A stretch of 64,000 bases of DNA, taken from positions 62,001 to 126,000 of the forward strand of contig NZ_CP040761.1 in assembly GCF_004683865.2 (NCBI RefSeq). Reading direction: 5' to 3'. The translations under genes and the position numbers were made by a program. Below are positions 8,445 through 16,815 of this stretch, one piece after another. A model generated the notes under the pieces. It was given only the letters and a program-made list of their open reading frames with translations, made no database searches and had not been told where the DNA came from. Numbering within the stretch: the stretch's first letter is position 1; each line of letters starts with the position of its first letter. Origin of the DNA: Paracoccus liaowanqingii. GTDB taxonomy: Bacteria > Pseudomonadota > Alphaproteobacteria > Rhodobacterales > Rhodobacteraceae.

Positions 8445-8627
8445 TTAATCGGTTCTATGCGCAGGGGTGAGCGGATCAGCCGGGGGTTGTGGCGCAGAGG
8501 GGTCAAGCTCCCACACGTCGAGCCATGCTAGGAAGGCCGGGTCGCCGTAATCCTCGCGCCCGGTTTCGTCGAAATATTGCTGCCGCAACAGGCCACGCCA
8601 TTTCCGGGGTTTGTAGAACAAGCGCAT
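8445..8627 (-). CDS. Hypothetical protein (60 aa)
   Basis: A 60-residue soluble protein with a basic aromatic N-terminus (MRLFYKPRKWRGLLRQQYFDE) and a proline-rich tail. The amino acid mix looks like real coding sequence, but the ribosome binding site is weak and no family is recognised. Confidence 0.4.
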   Translation of the reverse strand: MRLFYKPRKWRGLLRQQYFDETGREDYGDPAFLAWLDVWELDPSAPQPPADPLTPAHRTD

Positions 8628-8747
8628 TTCATAGTTCTTTCAGGATGATAAGGGTCTCATGACCAGCGGGTGTGGCCCACCGAACCTTCATATCATGCTT
8701 AGGTTGTACATTTAAGACGTTTGTCGTTCGTATGACGCGCGCAATGT

Positions 8748-8969
8748 TTACCTTCGGCTCACCTGCAGAATTGCTGTCCCTTGATTGACATGCATCTGCT
8801 TAAATAAGTAAGTTTCTCCATGCTCACTGAATTTAAGCGTTTGTTTCGCAATCATCGCCTCAGCAAAGGCGCTGTACGATGACACGGGAATGTTGAAAGT
8901 GCGTGGGTTTTCTCCCCGCACATCCTCAACTTCTGCGGTTTTTCCTCCGCTGAAATAGACAGTGGTCAT
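8748..8969 (-). CDS. Hypothetical protein (73 aa)
   Basis: A 73-residue soluble protein, MTTVYFSGGKTAEVEDVRGE followed by mixed alpha/beta character and ending ILQVSRR. A strong GGAGGAG ribosome binding site sits seven bases before the ATG, which makes expression likely. The family is not recognised. It lies alone in a gene-poor accessory stretch. Confidence 0.55.
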   Translation of the reverse strand: MTTVYFSGGKTAEVEDVRGENPRTFNIPVSSYSAFAEAMIAKQTLKFSEHGETYLFKQMHVNQGTAILQVSRR

Positions 8970-9001
8970 GCGTTTCTCCTCCGCTTTCCCATCGTAGGTT
9001 A

Positions 9002-9049
9002 TCCCCCCATCAGCGCATCAAACAGCCCCGCCGATAGCGGCGTGCTGGA
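9002..9049 (-). repeat. Imperfect direct repeat, copy 1 (possible 3' gene fragment)
   Basis: A 48-base sequence repeated 291 bases away with about 80% identity. On the minus strand both copies encode a near-identical C-terminus ending in a stop: SSTPLSAGLFDALMGG here. This looks like the 3' end of a duplicated, decayed gene. Confidence 0.5.
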
Positions 9050-9292
9050 AAAAGGCCCCGGCACCATTCGATGCCGAGGCCCCTTTGCCCTGACGCGGGC
9101 TGCGCACGTGCTCGTGCGGTGACTGCCCCCGGATTGCGCCGTGACAATCTGCGCCGCGCCCCCCAATTGGCAAAGGGCCGCGCCGTGACGGGGTTTTTGG
9201 CCATGTCAGCCGGGCACTCACCGTCTAATCCCAGATGCTTCACAGGTGAAAATCTTAAGCCCCGCAAGGCGCATCCAGGCCTTATCTCGTCA

Positions 9293-9340
9293 TCCCCCGG
9301 TCATCGCATCAAACAGCCCCGCAGACGGCGGCGTGCTGGA
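9293..9340 (-). repeat. Imperfect direct repeat, copy 2 (possible 3' gene fragment)
   Basis: Second copy of the repeat. On the minus strand it encodes SSTPPSAGLFDAMTGG before a stop, at the end of an 80-residue open frame starting at 9532 whose N-terminal part has no recognisable features. No intact gene is seen between about 9050 and 9800. Confidence 0.5.
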
Positions 9341-9800
9341 GATTATCGGCGCGGCGGACGTTCCTCGTGTCTGATGGGCCATCCGTCGAACAGCATCCTG
9401 CATCCATACATCGTCCAGGGCTATGAAGATTTTAGCATGGTGCGGGAAAATGGGGCGGCGGTTTACCTGCGTAGGTTGCAAGCGCCTCCTAGGTGACTCA
9501 AGCCATGCAGCCCTGATCTGAAATAAGGGCATCGACCATGATCTGCCAGATCAGTTCAAAGCCGCTGGTCCATCGCGTCGGGGCGCCAGCGGTAAATCTG
9601 GGGAGGCGTTGTGCCACGGTCCTTCACTCATGCGAAAATCTCCAATTCGTCCATATTTTGCGCATTTGCCCACACGCCGGACCCCGCTGAGGGGGCAAAG
9701 TTGACGACTACCCTCTCGTCATCACATTCTCTTGACTATAGAGAACGAAAGACGCACAACTCAACCTTAAGGTGAATGCATCTCCTTTGGAGGTTTCCCG

Positions 9801-9989
9801 ATGTTCTTCATTTCCATGGCAACTGTAGCGTTCGCAATTGTTCTCACTGCGATGCGGATGGAAGGGAGGAGCGGACGCTTCCGGGACAGCCATTTCCCCA
9901 AAGAGGATATGCTCTACCTCAAGCTTATTGGCATCAGCCTTCTAATAGCAGTCGTGACCTTGGTGTTGTCCCGCGAGTTCTGGAGATAA
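9801..9989 (+). CDS. Small membrane protein (62 aa), unknown
   Basis: A 62-residue protein with two transmembrane segments (MFFISMATVAFAIVLTAMRM and YLKLIGISLLIAVVTLVLS) and a polar loop between them. A good GGAGG ribosome binding site lies seven bases upstream. No family recognised. It stands alone, and the 380 bases after it hold nothing I can support as a gene. Confidence 0.55.
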   Translation: MFFISMATVAFAIVLTAMRMEGRSGRFRDSHFPKEDMLYLKLIGISLLIAVVTLVLSREFWR

Positions 9990-10376
9990 CGTTAAAGGAT
10001 CATACTGCGGTTAGCTCCCGTTCGATCAGGCCGCTATAAGCGTTGTATAGGGAGTGTTATAAATCCGACCAGCTGGAATTGAGCCAACGACTGGTTCACA
10101 GGCTGCTGAATGATTTTTAGAGCGAAGGACCTTATGAGGCGCTCTGGCCAGACACCTCACCTCAAGAAACCGATGACTGATGGCTGCCCAGGGGTGGTCA
10201 CCCCAAATTCAGGCATAGTCCGGGTTGCCCTCGTTCTCAGACGAAAACCGACTTTCGTTCGGATGGCTACGCTGCGCCTCAGTCGTGACGCCCCGGCAAA
10301 AAATCTACATGATGCGCTTCCTGCCTTTTGTTACTCTTGATATTGTATTTTTGAGATGATCCGGAGACTGGTGTCG

Positions 10377-10637
10377 ATGTGTGACGAAATGGGCCAACTC
10401 GAAGTATTTCCTGATCGCGCTTACCTGCGTCGGAAAGACCCCTCACGCAATATGCATCGTTTTTATCTTATGGCTGTGCAGCGTGATCTTTTTGGGCGCG
10501 CCAGCCTCATCCGGGAGTGGGGTCGGATTGGCAGCCCCGGAAAGCTGTGTGTCGAACACCATCCGGACGAAGGGCGCGCAGTGGATGCCCTATCGGCATT
10601 GATGGCCGCGAAACGCAAGCGGGGCTACGCGTCATGA
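10377..10637 (+). CDS. WGR domain protein
   Basis: An 86-residue protein consisting of a single WGR domain: [20 protein letters not shown], then GRIGSPGK, then a helical tail. WGR domains bind nucleic acids; single-domain versions are common on alphaproteobacterial plasmids and islands, often next to YecA-like genes. The ATG at 10377 follows GGAG; an ATG at 10356 is an alternative. The stop overlaps the start of the YecA/SEC-C gene (ATGA), so the two are translationally coupled. Confidence 0.75.
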   Translation: MCDEMGQLEVFPDRAYLRRKDPSRNMHRFYLMAVQRDLFGRASLIREWGRIGSPGKLCVEHHPDEGRAVDALSALMAAKRKRGYAS

Positions 10638-11338
10638 GCAGCTGGCACAATCAGGCGGAGCTCAAGCGCCTTGATGACGCGCTTCTCAAAGCGGCGGAGA
10701 CCAATGACGACATCATGTTTCTGTCGGAGCTTGACGGCTTTGTCGCGGGTCTCCTGGTCTGCCCGGACATGATCCCGCCAAGCCGCTGGCTCAAGGAAGT
10801 CTGGGGAGGGACGGGTGAGCCGACTTTCGACAGCCTGGCAGACATGCAGGCGCTTCTCGACCTCATGATGGGGCACTACAACCGCGTGGCCCGGATGCTG
10901 ACCGCGCCCGCCTCCTATGGCCCGGTTATGGATAAAGATCACAGCGGTCAGGTCATCGTTGCCGATTGGGTGGAGGGGTTTGTCCGTGCGGTGCGGCTTC
11001 AGCCGTCCAGTTGGCGGCGCTTGAGTGCGAGCGACGATCAGGAGGCGATTGCAGCCTTTTCACTCATGCTCGAAATACCCTTGGTGGGGACGGGAAAGGG
11101 CGATCTTGATGATGTAATGGCGGCAAAGCTGGTCGAGGATGCCTCTGAGATCATCCCGGGCCTTGTGCTCGAGATGAACCGCTTCACCAAATCGCTCCCC
11201 TTTGAGGCTCCGGGAGGGGTGCTTCCATTTCCGGCGAATCTTTCCGGCGAGCCTGTCAGAAGTCAAACAACAGGGCGCAATGACCCTTGTCCCTGCGGAT
11301 CAGGGCGAAAGTACAAGAAATGCTGCGGAGCAAACTGA
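10634..11338 (+). CDS. YecA/UPF0149 family protein with C-terminal SEC-C motif
   Basis: A 234-residue protein. The N-terminal 170 residues match the YecA/UPF0149 fold ([20 protein letters not shown], then [11 protein letters not shown]). The last 20 residues form a SEC-C zinc motif ([16 protein letters not shown]), as found at the C-terminus of SecA. The biochemical role is not established; SEC-C tails bind zinc and often ribosomes or SecB-like partners. Coupled by overlapping codons to the WGR gene upstream, which suggests a joint function. Confidence 0.8.
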   Translation: MSSWHNQAELKRLDDALLKAAETNDDIMFLSELDGFVAGLLVCPDMIPPSRWLKEVWGGTGEPTFDSLADMQALLDLMMGHYNRVARMLTAPASYGPVMDKDHSGQVIVADWVEGFVRAVRLQPSSWRRLSASDDQEAIAAFSLMLEIPLVGTGKGDLDDVMAAKLVEDASEIIPGLVLEMNRFTKSLPFEAPGGVLPFPANLSGEPVRSQTTGRNDPCPCGSGRKYKKCCGAN

Positions 11339-11384
11339 CCTTTTGCCCTTTTCCAGCGCTTTGCCTTTGCTATGAATGTCACAC

Positions 11385-11460
11385 GCGCCTGTAGCTCAGC
11401 GGTTAGAGCAGGCCGCTCATAACGGCTTGGTCGGGGGTTCGAATCCCTCCGGGCGCACCA
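11385..11460 (+). tRNA. tRNA with CAU anticodon (Met, or Ile2 read by lysidine)
   Basis: A 76-base cloverleaf. The acceptor stem GCGCCTG pairs with CGGGCGC (one G-U), D stem GCTC/GAGC, anticodon stem GGCCG/CGGCT with loop CTCATAA, and T stem GGGGG/CCCTC around TTCGAAT. The CCA is encoded. The CAU anticodon cannot be split between elongator Met and tRNA-Ile2 by eye. A tRNA here is a possible integration site for the accessory DNA to its right. Confidence 0.92.
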
Positions 11461-11465
11461 CAGGA

Positions 11466-11550
11466 GCTTGCGTGATGGAGCGGTGGACATATCAGACTAA
11501 AAAATGCGGGGCCTTCGGGCGTCCGGGTTCAAGTGCCGGCGCGGGCACCA
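11466..11550 (+). pseudogene. Decayed tRNA-Leu-like sequence
   Basis: An 85-base sequence five bases after the tRNA. It keeps a class II tRNA plan: acceptor arms GCTTGCG/CGCGGGC pair (two G-U), D stem ATG/CAT with GG in the loop, variable-arm hairpin GGCC-TTCG-GGC, T loop TTCAAGT and encoded CACCA. The anticodon stem does not pair, and the T stem has a G-G mismatch next to the loop. It therefore looks like a degenerate tRNA-Leu gene. Confidence 0.5.
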
Positions 11551-11586
11551 CCTCCCTGACACCTCTTCGCGACAGCTGACTTTTCG

Positions 11587-12012
11587 TCAAGCCAGGTCCG
11601 TCTGTGCAAAGTCATCCTCCTTATAGAGCAGGGGAACATGATGCGACTTCGCACAGGCGTAGGACAGCGCGTCGCCCATGTTCAACTGCGCCGGATGCCC
11701 GACGAGCTTGCCGTAGGTGGCAAGCGCCTCGACTGCGGCGCGGCCCATGCTGGAGGAGATCATCATTTCCTGCGCCTGGATTGCGTCGAGTAGGTCGTCG
11801 ACAAGATCACTCGCGATCTGAACGTCCTCAGCCGTCGCCGGGCCTGCGCTGCGCAAATCCCTGCGCGTTCTGGCAATGGCCAGCGTGGCCTCCAGGCGCA
11901 CGATGGGCGAGACCCGCAGCTTGCCCCGCGCCGCCTCCATTGCCTCCATCAAGGCAGGCGCGTCAGGTTCGTTCTTCAGCACCGCAACCAGCGCGCTCGC
12001 GTCGATGAACAT
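11587..12012 (-). CDS. vapC: VapC-type toxin (PIN domain ribonuclease)
   Basis: A 141-residue PIN domain RNase, the toxin of a type II toxin-antitoxin pair. The acidic active site is visible: [12 protein letters not shown] (first Asp), [11 protein letters not shown] (Glu near residue 40), and the late [25 protein letters not shown] with the second Asp cluster. The start codon overlaps the antitoxin stop (TGATG), so ATG 12012 is preferred over the in-frame ATG at 12027. VapC toxins cleave RNA, often tRNA; the two tRNA-like sequences nearby may be coincidence. Confidence 0.88.
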   Translation of the reverse strand: MFIDASALVAVLKNEPDAPALMEAMEAARGKLRVSPIVRLEATLAIARTRRDLRSAGPATAEDVQIASDLVDDLLDAIQAQEMMISSSMGRAAVEALATYGKLVGHPAQLNMGDALSYACAKSHHVPLLYKEDDFAQTDLA

Positions 12013-12257
12013 CAGTCTTCCCCCCACATGCCGTCCATGAATGCCTTGTCATCACGGCCATCAGCCACAATGCCAGATGCCGCTGCGCGCCTCTGGATCG
12101 CGGCGACGCGGTCAGCGAGGCTTTCCTTTGCAGCAAGGGCGGCAATTTGCGCCGCAAGTGCCTGACGCACCGCTTCGCTCTTGTTCTTGACGCCTGTCAT
12201 CGCGCAATATTTTGCAACGAGGTCGTCGATTTCGTTGCCCTTGATGAGCATGGTCAT
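12012..12257 (-). CDS. vapB: VapB-type antitoxin
   Basis: An 81-residue antitoxin of the VapB/PSK-operon transcription factor family. The N-terminal ribbon-helix-helix reads [20 protein letters not shown], then [10 protein letters not shown]. The C-terminal third ([13 protein letters not shown]) is the toxin-neutralising tail. Translation is coupled to vapC. It probably autoregulates through the inverted repeats just upstream. Confidence 0.88.
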   Translation of the reverse strand: MTMLIKGNEIDDLVAKYCAMTGVKNKSEAVRQALAAQIAALAAKESLADRVAAIQRRAAASGIVADGRDDKAFMDGMWGED

Positions 12258-12271
12258 GGGTCTATCCTTTA

Positions 12272-12308
12272 AGGGTATCTCTATATATACCTCTTAGGGA
12301 TATACCTA
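12272..12308 (-). promoter_or_regulatory. vapBC operator/promoter region with two inverted repeats
   Basis: Two related dyads lie upstream of vapB: AGGGTAT...ATATACCT (12272-12292) and TAGGGATATACCTA (12295-12308). They share the half-site AGG(G)TAT. The region is AT-rich and suits both the -10 box and binding of a VapBC complex. Confidence 0.6.
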
Positions 12309-12361
12309 GGCAAGCGTTGGCTTGGCCTGTCATCAGACGCCATTGAACAAAGGTGTCCGAT

Positions 12362-12553
12362 ATGACGATGCAGTGCTCTCGATGCGGTATGGATTCTCAT
12401 TGTGCAACGGTCTGCCATGCATATCTGGGTCCGTTGGAGACCATCCCGGAAAGCTCGGACAAGGAGCGAAACACGGGGGGAGGCTTCTGGACAGTGCTTT
12501 TCATGATCGCTGGTCTGGGCCTTCTGATGCAGGTGTCTGCACTGTTTTTGTAG
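12362..12553 (+). CDS. Small cysteine-rich membrane protein (63 aa)
   Basis: A 63-residue protein with a CSRC...C...C N-terminal cluster (four cysteines in the first 25 residues, possible metal site) and one C-terminal transmembrane helix (FWTVLFMIAGLGLLMQVSALF). AAAGG lies eight bases before the ATG. No family recognised. Divergent from vapBC. Confidence 0.5.
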   Translation: MTMQCSRCGMDSHCATVCHAYLGPLETIPESSDKERNTGGGFWTVLFMIAGLGLLMQVSALFL

Positions 12554-13277
12554 CTTGCCCGGGCGTCCCCTTCGGGCCGCGCCCCCGGTTCCTGCCGGCT
12601 GTGCCGGCCTCCACCCGATCTTGTCAGGGCGATGCGCCCGGCTGCGCTGCACGGTTGACTGTCTTGTCCCAAGCCATCCCCCGCACACCGGTCCTGGGCG
12701 CCCTGCCCTGCCCATCTCGTCCCTGACGGGCGGGACCGCTGACGCGAGGTGGGCACCTGGTTGTCCAGTCGCGCGCTGAAACGACCTTGGGAGTGAAGGC
12801 GCGGGACCGGAGCAGGCTGTGAGCGAGACCACGGGGATCGAGCGTCAGCCTGTGGGCAACCGGGTGCCATGTGACAGCCGATGTCGCAGAACAACGCCCC
12901 TTCTCCTGAAGAAGACTGAGATCCCCGCACAGGCGCGGTGATCGCGATGCAGGGGGGATTTGGACAAGCCAAACGCCCCCTGCCATTGCCCGGGCCGCGC
13001 CGAGGCGCGTCCGTCAGGGGGCCGCAAGCCCCCCACCGCAACAGGAAAACACTGCACATCCTGCGGGGCCGTGTCCTCGCGCTTTGCGCTGCGGTCCGCA
13101 CCACCCCCTTGTCCGTTTGATTTTCCCATTGCGGCGGTCCCCCCCTGCCCTCGCCGGGAGGCAAGGTTTCAGGAGAGGGGCGCGCTTCGCGCTTCCTCGC
13201 CAGAAACCCCGCCCATTTTGGGCACCCGAGCACGGCGCAGAGACCGGGCGGGACTGTCGCAAGAGAAGGAAAGCCAC
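12554..13277. other. Gene-free GC-rich stretch upstream of ardC
   Basis: About 720 bases of very GC-rich DNA. Open frames on both strands have biased, arginine- and proline-rich translations and no ribosome binding sites, so I do not call genes. It probably holds the ardC promoter; no clear repeats or origin features were seen. Confidence 0.4.
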
Positions 13278-14054
13278 ATGGCCAAAGCGTTCGATCTTTA
13301 TCAGCACGTCACCGACAGCATCATTGCCAGCATCGAGTCCGGCACCCCGGCATGGCGCAAGCCCTGGACCGGCGACAAGGGCGGCGCACCCTTCCCCCTG
13401 CGCAGCAACGGCGAACCCTATTCCGGCATCAATGTCCTGATGCTGTGGCTGGCCGCCGACGCCAAGGGCTATCGGTCCCCGTTCTGGTTCACCTATCGGC
13501 AAGCGAAAGAGGCGGGCGGGCAGGTCCGCAAGGGCGAGACATGCGCCACGGTTGTCAAATACGGCACCTTCGAGCGTGAAGACGAGGCCACCGGCGAGGA
13601 CCGCCGCATCCCCTATCTGAAATCCTACAGCGTGTTTAACGCCGAACAGATCGAGGGGTTAGCGGTGGAATACTATGGCACCCCCGCCGAGGCATCCCGC
13701 GACCTTGGCACCGAGGCAGACCCGACGCTAGACGCTTTCTTTGCAGCCACCGGGGCCGAGATCCGCACCAGCGACGAACCGCGCGCCTACTACGACCCCG
13801 CCGCCGACCATATCCATATGCCGCCGATTGCCACCTTCCACAGCGCGGCGGGTTATTATGGGACGCTGGCCCATGAGGCTTGCCACTGGACCGGACACAG
13901 CACCCGGCTTGACCGGTTTTCGCGCTTCACCGACCGCAAAGCGTATGCGTTCGAGGAACTGATTGCGGAAATCGGCAACTGCATGGTGTGCGCCCAGATT
14001 GGCCTAACCCCGGATTTTGAACAGTCCGGCGCCTACCTGAAAAGCTGGTTGCGG
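13278..14054 (+). pseudogene. ardC: ardC 5' part: ArdC-family antirestriction protein, interrupted
   Basis: N-terminal 259 codons of an ArdC-type antirestriction protein. It has the ssDNA-binding N-domain (residues about 1-130, FDLYQHVTDSIIASIESG) and the zinc metallopeptidase-like domain with HEACH at about residue 198 (LAHEACHWTGHSTRL). Codon 259 is followed directly by the RIT element, and the missing last 36 codons lie beyond it. In frame, translation would continue 55 residues into the element to a stop at 14222. A product with nearly the whole catalytic domain is thus still possible. ArdC protects entering plasmid DNA in the recipient. Confidence 0.85.
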
Positions 14055-14078
14055 TTATGCTCACCTCGTCATAACCGC
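14051..14078. repeat. Palindrome at the left junction of the RIT element
   Basis: Perfect 9-base arms (GCGGTTATG/CATAACCGC) around a 10-base centre. It joins the ardC hexamer TTGCGG to the outer end of the left terminal repeat and has no counterpart at the right end. Confidence 0.7.
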
Positions 14079-14116
14079 AGTTATCCGCAGCAGCCCATAA
14101 TGCGAAGGAGCGCGGC
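14075..14116 (+). repeat. Left terminal inverted repeat of the RIT element
   Basis: A 42-base sequence beginning CCGCAGTTATCCGCAGCAG. It matches the reverse complement of the right end at 36 of 42 positions. Confidence 0.8.
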
Positions 14117-14218
14117 TTTACCGCTTGAAACCCGCGGCATTCGGCGTCCGGGGAAGGAGTTTGCTCAGCATTATTTTCTGCCAGACCTTTGTTGTCGTTT
14201 TGACCAGCAAAGGAATCG

Positions 14219-15454
14219 ATGATGTTGAATGCTAATTACGAGCTCATTGCTGAGCTCAGAATTGTACTGACCAAGCAACGGTACAGCCCCGTTGTGATCG
14301 GGAACTACTGCGCCTATGCGCGAGGGTTCGTCGAATACCTTGTGCAGCAGAACATCGAGATTGCTGAGGTAACAGAGCCGCAGGTGGCTCAGTATCTGCA
14401 ATATGCGATCGCGATGTTCCACAAACGCCATGGTCGGGCGCCGGCGCGGGAGTGGCACTCAATTCCGCGTTCCGGAATCCATGCGTTGCTGCGGCTCGCT
14501 CAAGGTCAATGGCCATCCGCACCGAAAGCGACCTGCACTGCAGACGCGTTGCGCTTTGCGATTTGCGACGAGTACGAGACCTGGCTGCGAGAGGAGCGAG
14601 GTCTTGCTGCGGCTAGTATCGACGTGTTGGTGTGGGAGGGCCGGAATTTCCTGACCTGGCAACTCGATCGACACGGCCCCGACAGTTTGATGACAATGAC
14701 CGTGGCCAACATTGATCGTTACATGGATACGCGTACCCCTCACCAGACCCGCAGGTCGGTAAAGGATGTCGCGGAACGCCTTCGCTCGATGTTGCGCTAT
14801 CTGCACCGGACGGGGCGCACCGCAATTGACTTGTCGCGGCACGTCATCGCCCCCTTGCTCTATGCCTACGAGGGCGTCCCCTCGATCCTTGAGCCGGATC
14901 AGATTGCTGCCGTTTTGCAGTGCTCGGGGATGGACAAGACGCCCGCGGGGCTGCGGGACCACGCCATCCTGCAATTCCTAGCCACCTATGGCCTGAGATC
15001 GGGCGAAATCTGCAACCTTCGGATTGAGGATATCGACTGGCGGGCGGAAGCGATCCGCATAAGGCATACCAAGACTCGGGCCAACTCATTCCTGCCATTG
15101 ATGGCGCCGGTGGGCGAAGCGGTGCTCGCCTACCTTCAGACGGGGCGGCCTGTAACCGATGCCCGCGAGATCTTCGTCCGCACATGTGCGCCCTATCGCA
15201 AGCTCGGCTTGCTGGCAAACATGGTGCGGCGGCGACTTGCAGCCGCCGGGGTAACACCGGCTGGCAAGAACGGCTCCCATATCTTCCGCCATGCACGTGC
15301 AGTCGAAATGCTGCGCGCCGCTGTCCCCCAGAAGGTGATCGGTGACCTGCTTGGGCATCGCTCGGCAGAATCCACGGCTCCCTATCTGAAGCTTGCAACC
15401 GAGGATCTCCGGGCCATCGCGCTCGATGTACCGGGACGGGAGGTGCGGTCATGA
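14219..15454 (+). CDS. RitA, tyrosine recombinase (first of trio)
   Basis: A 411-residue tyrosine recombinase. The N-terminal SAM-like core-binding domain spans about residues 1-190. The catalytic domain has the first arginine in TYGLRSGEICNLRIEDID, HxxR in HIFRHARAVEML, and the terminal LGHRSAESTAPYLKL with the nucleophile tyrosine. AAAGGA precedes the ATG. The stop overlaps the start of the second recombinase (ATGA), and the three proteins likely act together to move the element. Order and sizes fit the RitA/RitB/RitC arrangement; Tn554-type TnpA/TnpB is the nearest alternative. Confidence 0.88.
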   Translation: MMLNANYELIAELRIVLTKQRYSPVVIGNYCAYARGFVEYLVQQNIEIAEVTEPQVAQYLQYAIAMFHKRHGRAPAREWHSIPRSGIHALLRLAQGQWPSAPKATCTADALRFAICDEYETWLREERGLAAASIDVLVWEGRNFLTWQLDRHGPDSLMTMTVANIDRYMDTRTPHQTRRSVKDVAERLRSMLRYLHRTGRTAIDLSRHVIAPLLYAYEGVPSILEPDQIAAVLQCSGMDKTPAGLRDHAILQFLATYGLRSGEICNLRIEDIDWRAEAIRIRHTKTRANSFLPLMAPVGEAVLAYLQTGRPVTDAREIFVRTCAPYRKLGLLANMVRRRLAAAGVTPAGKNGSHIFRHARAVEMLRAAVPQKVIGDLLGHRSAESTAPYLKLATEDLRAIALDVPGREVRS

Positions 15455-16815
15455 CGGACTGGCCCGACCCTGAGCGCAAACTGATCCCGCGGTACATTGC
15501 AGGGCTCAATCTGCGCACCACGAACAGTCCCATCTACTACAGGCAGGCGCTCAACATCTTCCAAGATGTCGCCGAACGTCACGCCAAACTCGACAAGGAC
15601 ATGCTGGTGGCATGGCTGCATGTATCGCCGGGACGGTGGGCCTCGACCACACGGCTGCACCGCACCCGGATTATCGACCGGTTCCTCGATCACCTTGAGG
15701 AAACTGGGGCCATCGAACGCAATCCCATCGCCGCGCTGCGTGAAGCTTGCAATATCAAGCAGTGCATGCCGGTGTGGCGGGCGCTGGCCTCCCGGGATCC
15801 GGATAGCGCGCTTGCCGAACTGTACCAGCCCAAGCCATTCGGCAGCGTCCACGGCGAGTTGATGGCCGAGCACGTCACGTTGATGCGCAATCGCGGTTAC
15901 AAATACACTTCTCAAGCGGTGTTGCTCTCGCGCTTCGACAGGTTCGTGCAGTTGAATCCGGCGCTTCAGGGGCAGCCAATCGGGGTTATGCTCGATCACT
16001 GGTCGGGGGCGAAAACAACGCGCAATCACCTGAACGAGTGCGAAAAGCTAAAGCGCATCCTTGCAAAAATCCTCTGCCATCAGGATCCATCATTGCCGTC
16101 ACGCCGACCCGACCCCCGTCCTGGAAAGGAAGTGGCCAAGCAATGGCGCAAACCGTATATTTACACTCCGACCGACGTAGGGTGCATGCTCGACGTCGCT
16201 CGTTCATACCCTTCACCACGGGCGCCGCTTCGGCCATTGAGTATCTACACAATGCTGCTGCTCGCCTATTGCGCAGGTCTGCGGCGAAGCGAACTGGCCC
16301 ACCTCGATTTTGGTGACGTTGACTTCGAAGGCGGCACGATCACGATCCGCCAGACCAAGTTCTACAAGACCAGGATACTACCGCTTCCTAATAGCGTGAT
16401 GGTCGAGCTTCGAGCCTATACCGAAGCGCGACGCCGCGCCGGTGGATCTCCTGATCGGCACTCTGGCCTGTTCTGGCACGAACAGCGTGGTGACCGCTAT
16501 ACGAAGGGGGCGGTTGCCTGGTTACTCGTCGACGTCATACGTCGCGCCGGGTTGAAACCGCCTCAGGGGCGAACGGGTCCTCGCCTGCACGACTTGAGGC
16601 ACTCGATGGTCGTGAACCGGATCCTCGAATGGTACAAAGCGGGCATCAACCCGCAGGATCGTCTGCCGTTCCTCGCAACCTATCTTGGCCATCGGGACAT
16701 CAACTCGACCCTGGTCTACATCACCGTCACGCAGGACCTGCTGCATCACGCCAATGAGCGGTTCCGTGTGGTTGGCGCGCCATGCCTCGAGATCGGGCCG
16801 GAGGTGCGGGCATGA
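15451..16815 (+). CDS. RitB, tyrosine recombinase (second of trio)
   Basis: A 454-residue tyrosine recombinase and the longest of the trio. Catalytic residues are visible in YCAGLRRSELAHLDFGDVD (Arg), RLHDLRHSMVVNRIL (HxxR) and YLGHRDINSTLVYI (His and Tyr). The N-terminal domain holds two extra helical blocks. Its start overlaps the stop of ritA and its stop overlaps the start of ritC, so the three are translated as a unit. Confidence 0.88.
   Translation: MTDWPDPERKLIPRYIAGLNLRTTNSPIYYRQALNIFQDVAERHAKLDKDMLVAWLHVSPGRWASTTRLHRTRIIDRFLDHLEETGAIERNPIAALREACNIKQCMPVWRALASRDPDSALAELYQPKPFGSVHGELMAEHVTLMRNRGYKYTSQAVLLSRFDRFVQLNPALQGQPIGVMLDHWSGAKTTRNHLNECEKLKRILAKILCHQDPSLPSRRPDPRPGKEVAKQWRKPYIYTPTDVGCMLDVARSYPSPRAPLRPLSIYTMLLLAYCAGLRRSELAHLDFGDVDFEGGTITIRQTKFYKTRILPLPNSVMVELRAYTEARRRAGGSPDRHSGLFWHEQRGDRYTKGAVAWLLVDVIRRAGLKPPQGRTGPRLHDLRHSMVVNRILEWYKAGINPQDRLPFLATYLGHRDINSTLVYITVTQDLLHHANERFRVVGAPCLEIGPEVRA

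Noticed and set aside
9010..9267. Minus-strand 85-codon frame, and an overlapping one at 9018-9221
   Set aside because: Arginine/proline-rich with no ribosome binding site. Only the repeated tail in the third frame looks like former coding sequence.
10110..10340. Plus-strand 76-codon frame
   Set aside because: No ribosome binding site, no recognisable features and unstable composition. It may be a mobile-element scar, but I cannot support it.
12554..13277. Several overlapping open frames before ardC
   Set aside because: All have arginine/proline/glycine-biased translations, no ribosome binding sites and conflicting strands. They look like chance frames in very GC-rich DNA.
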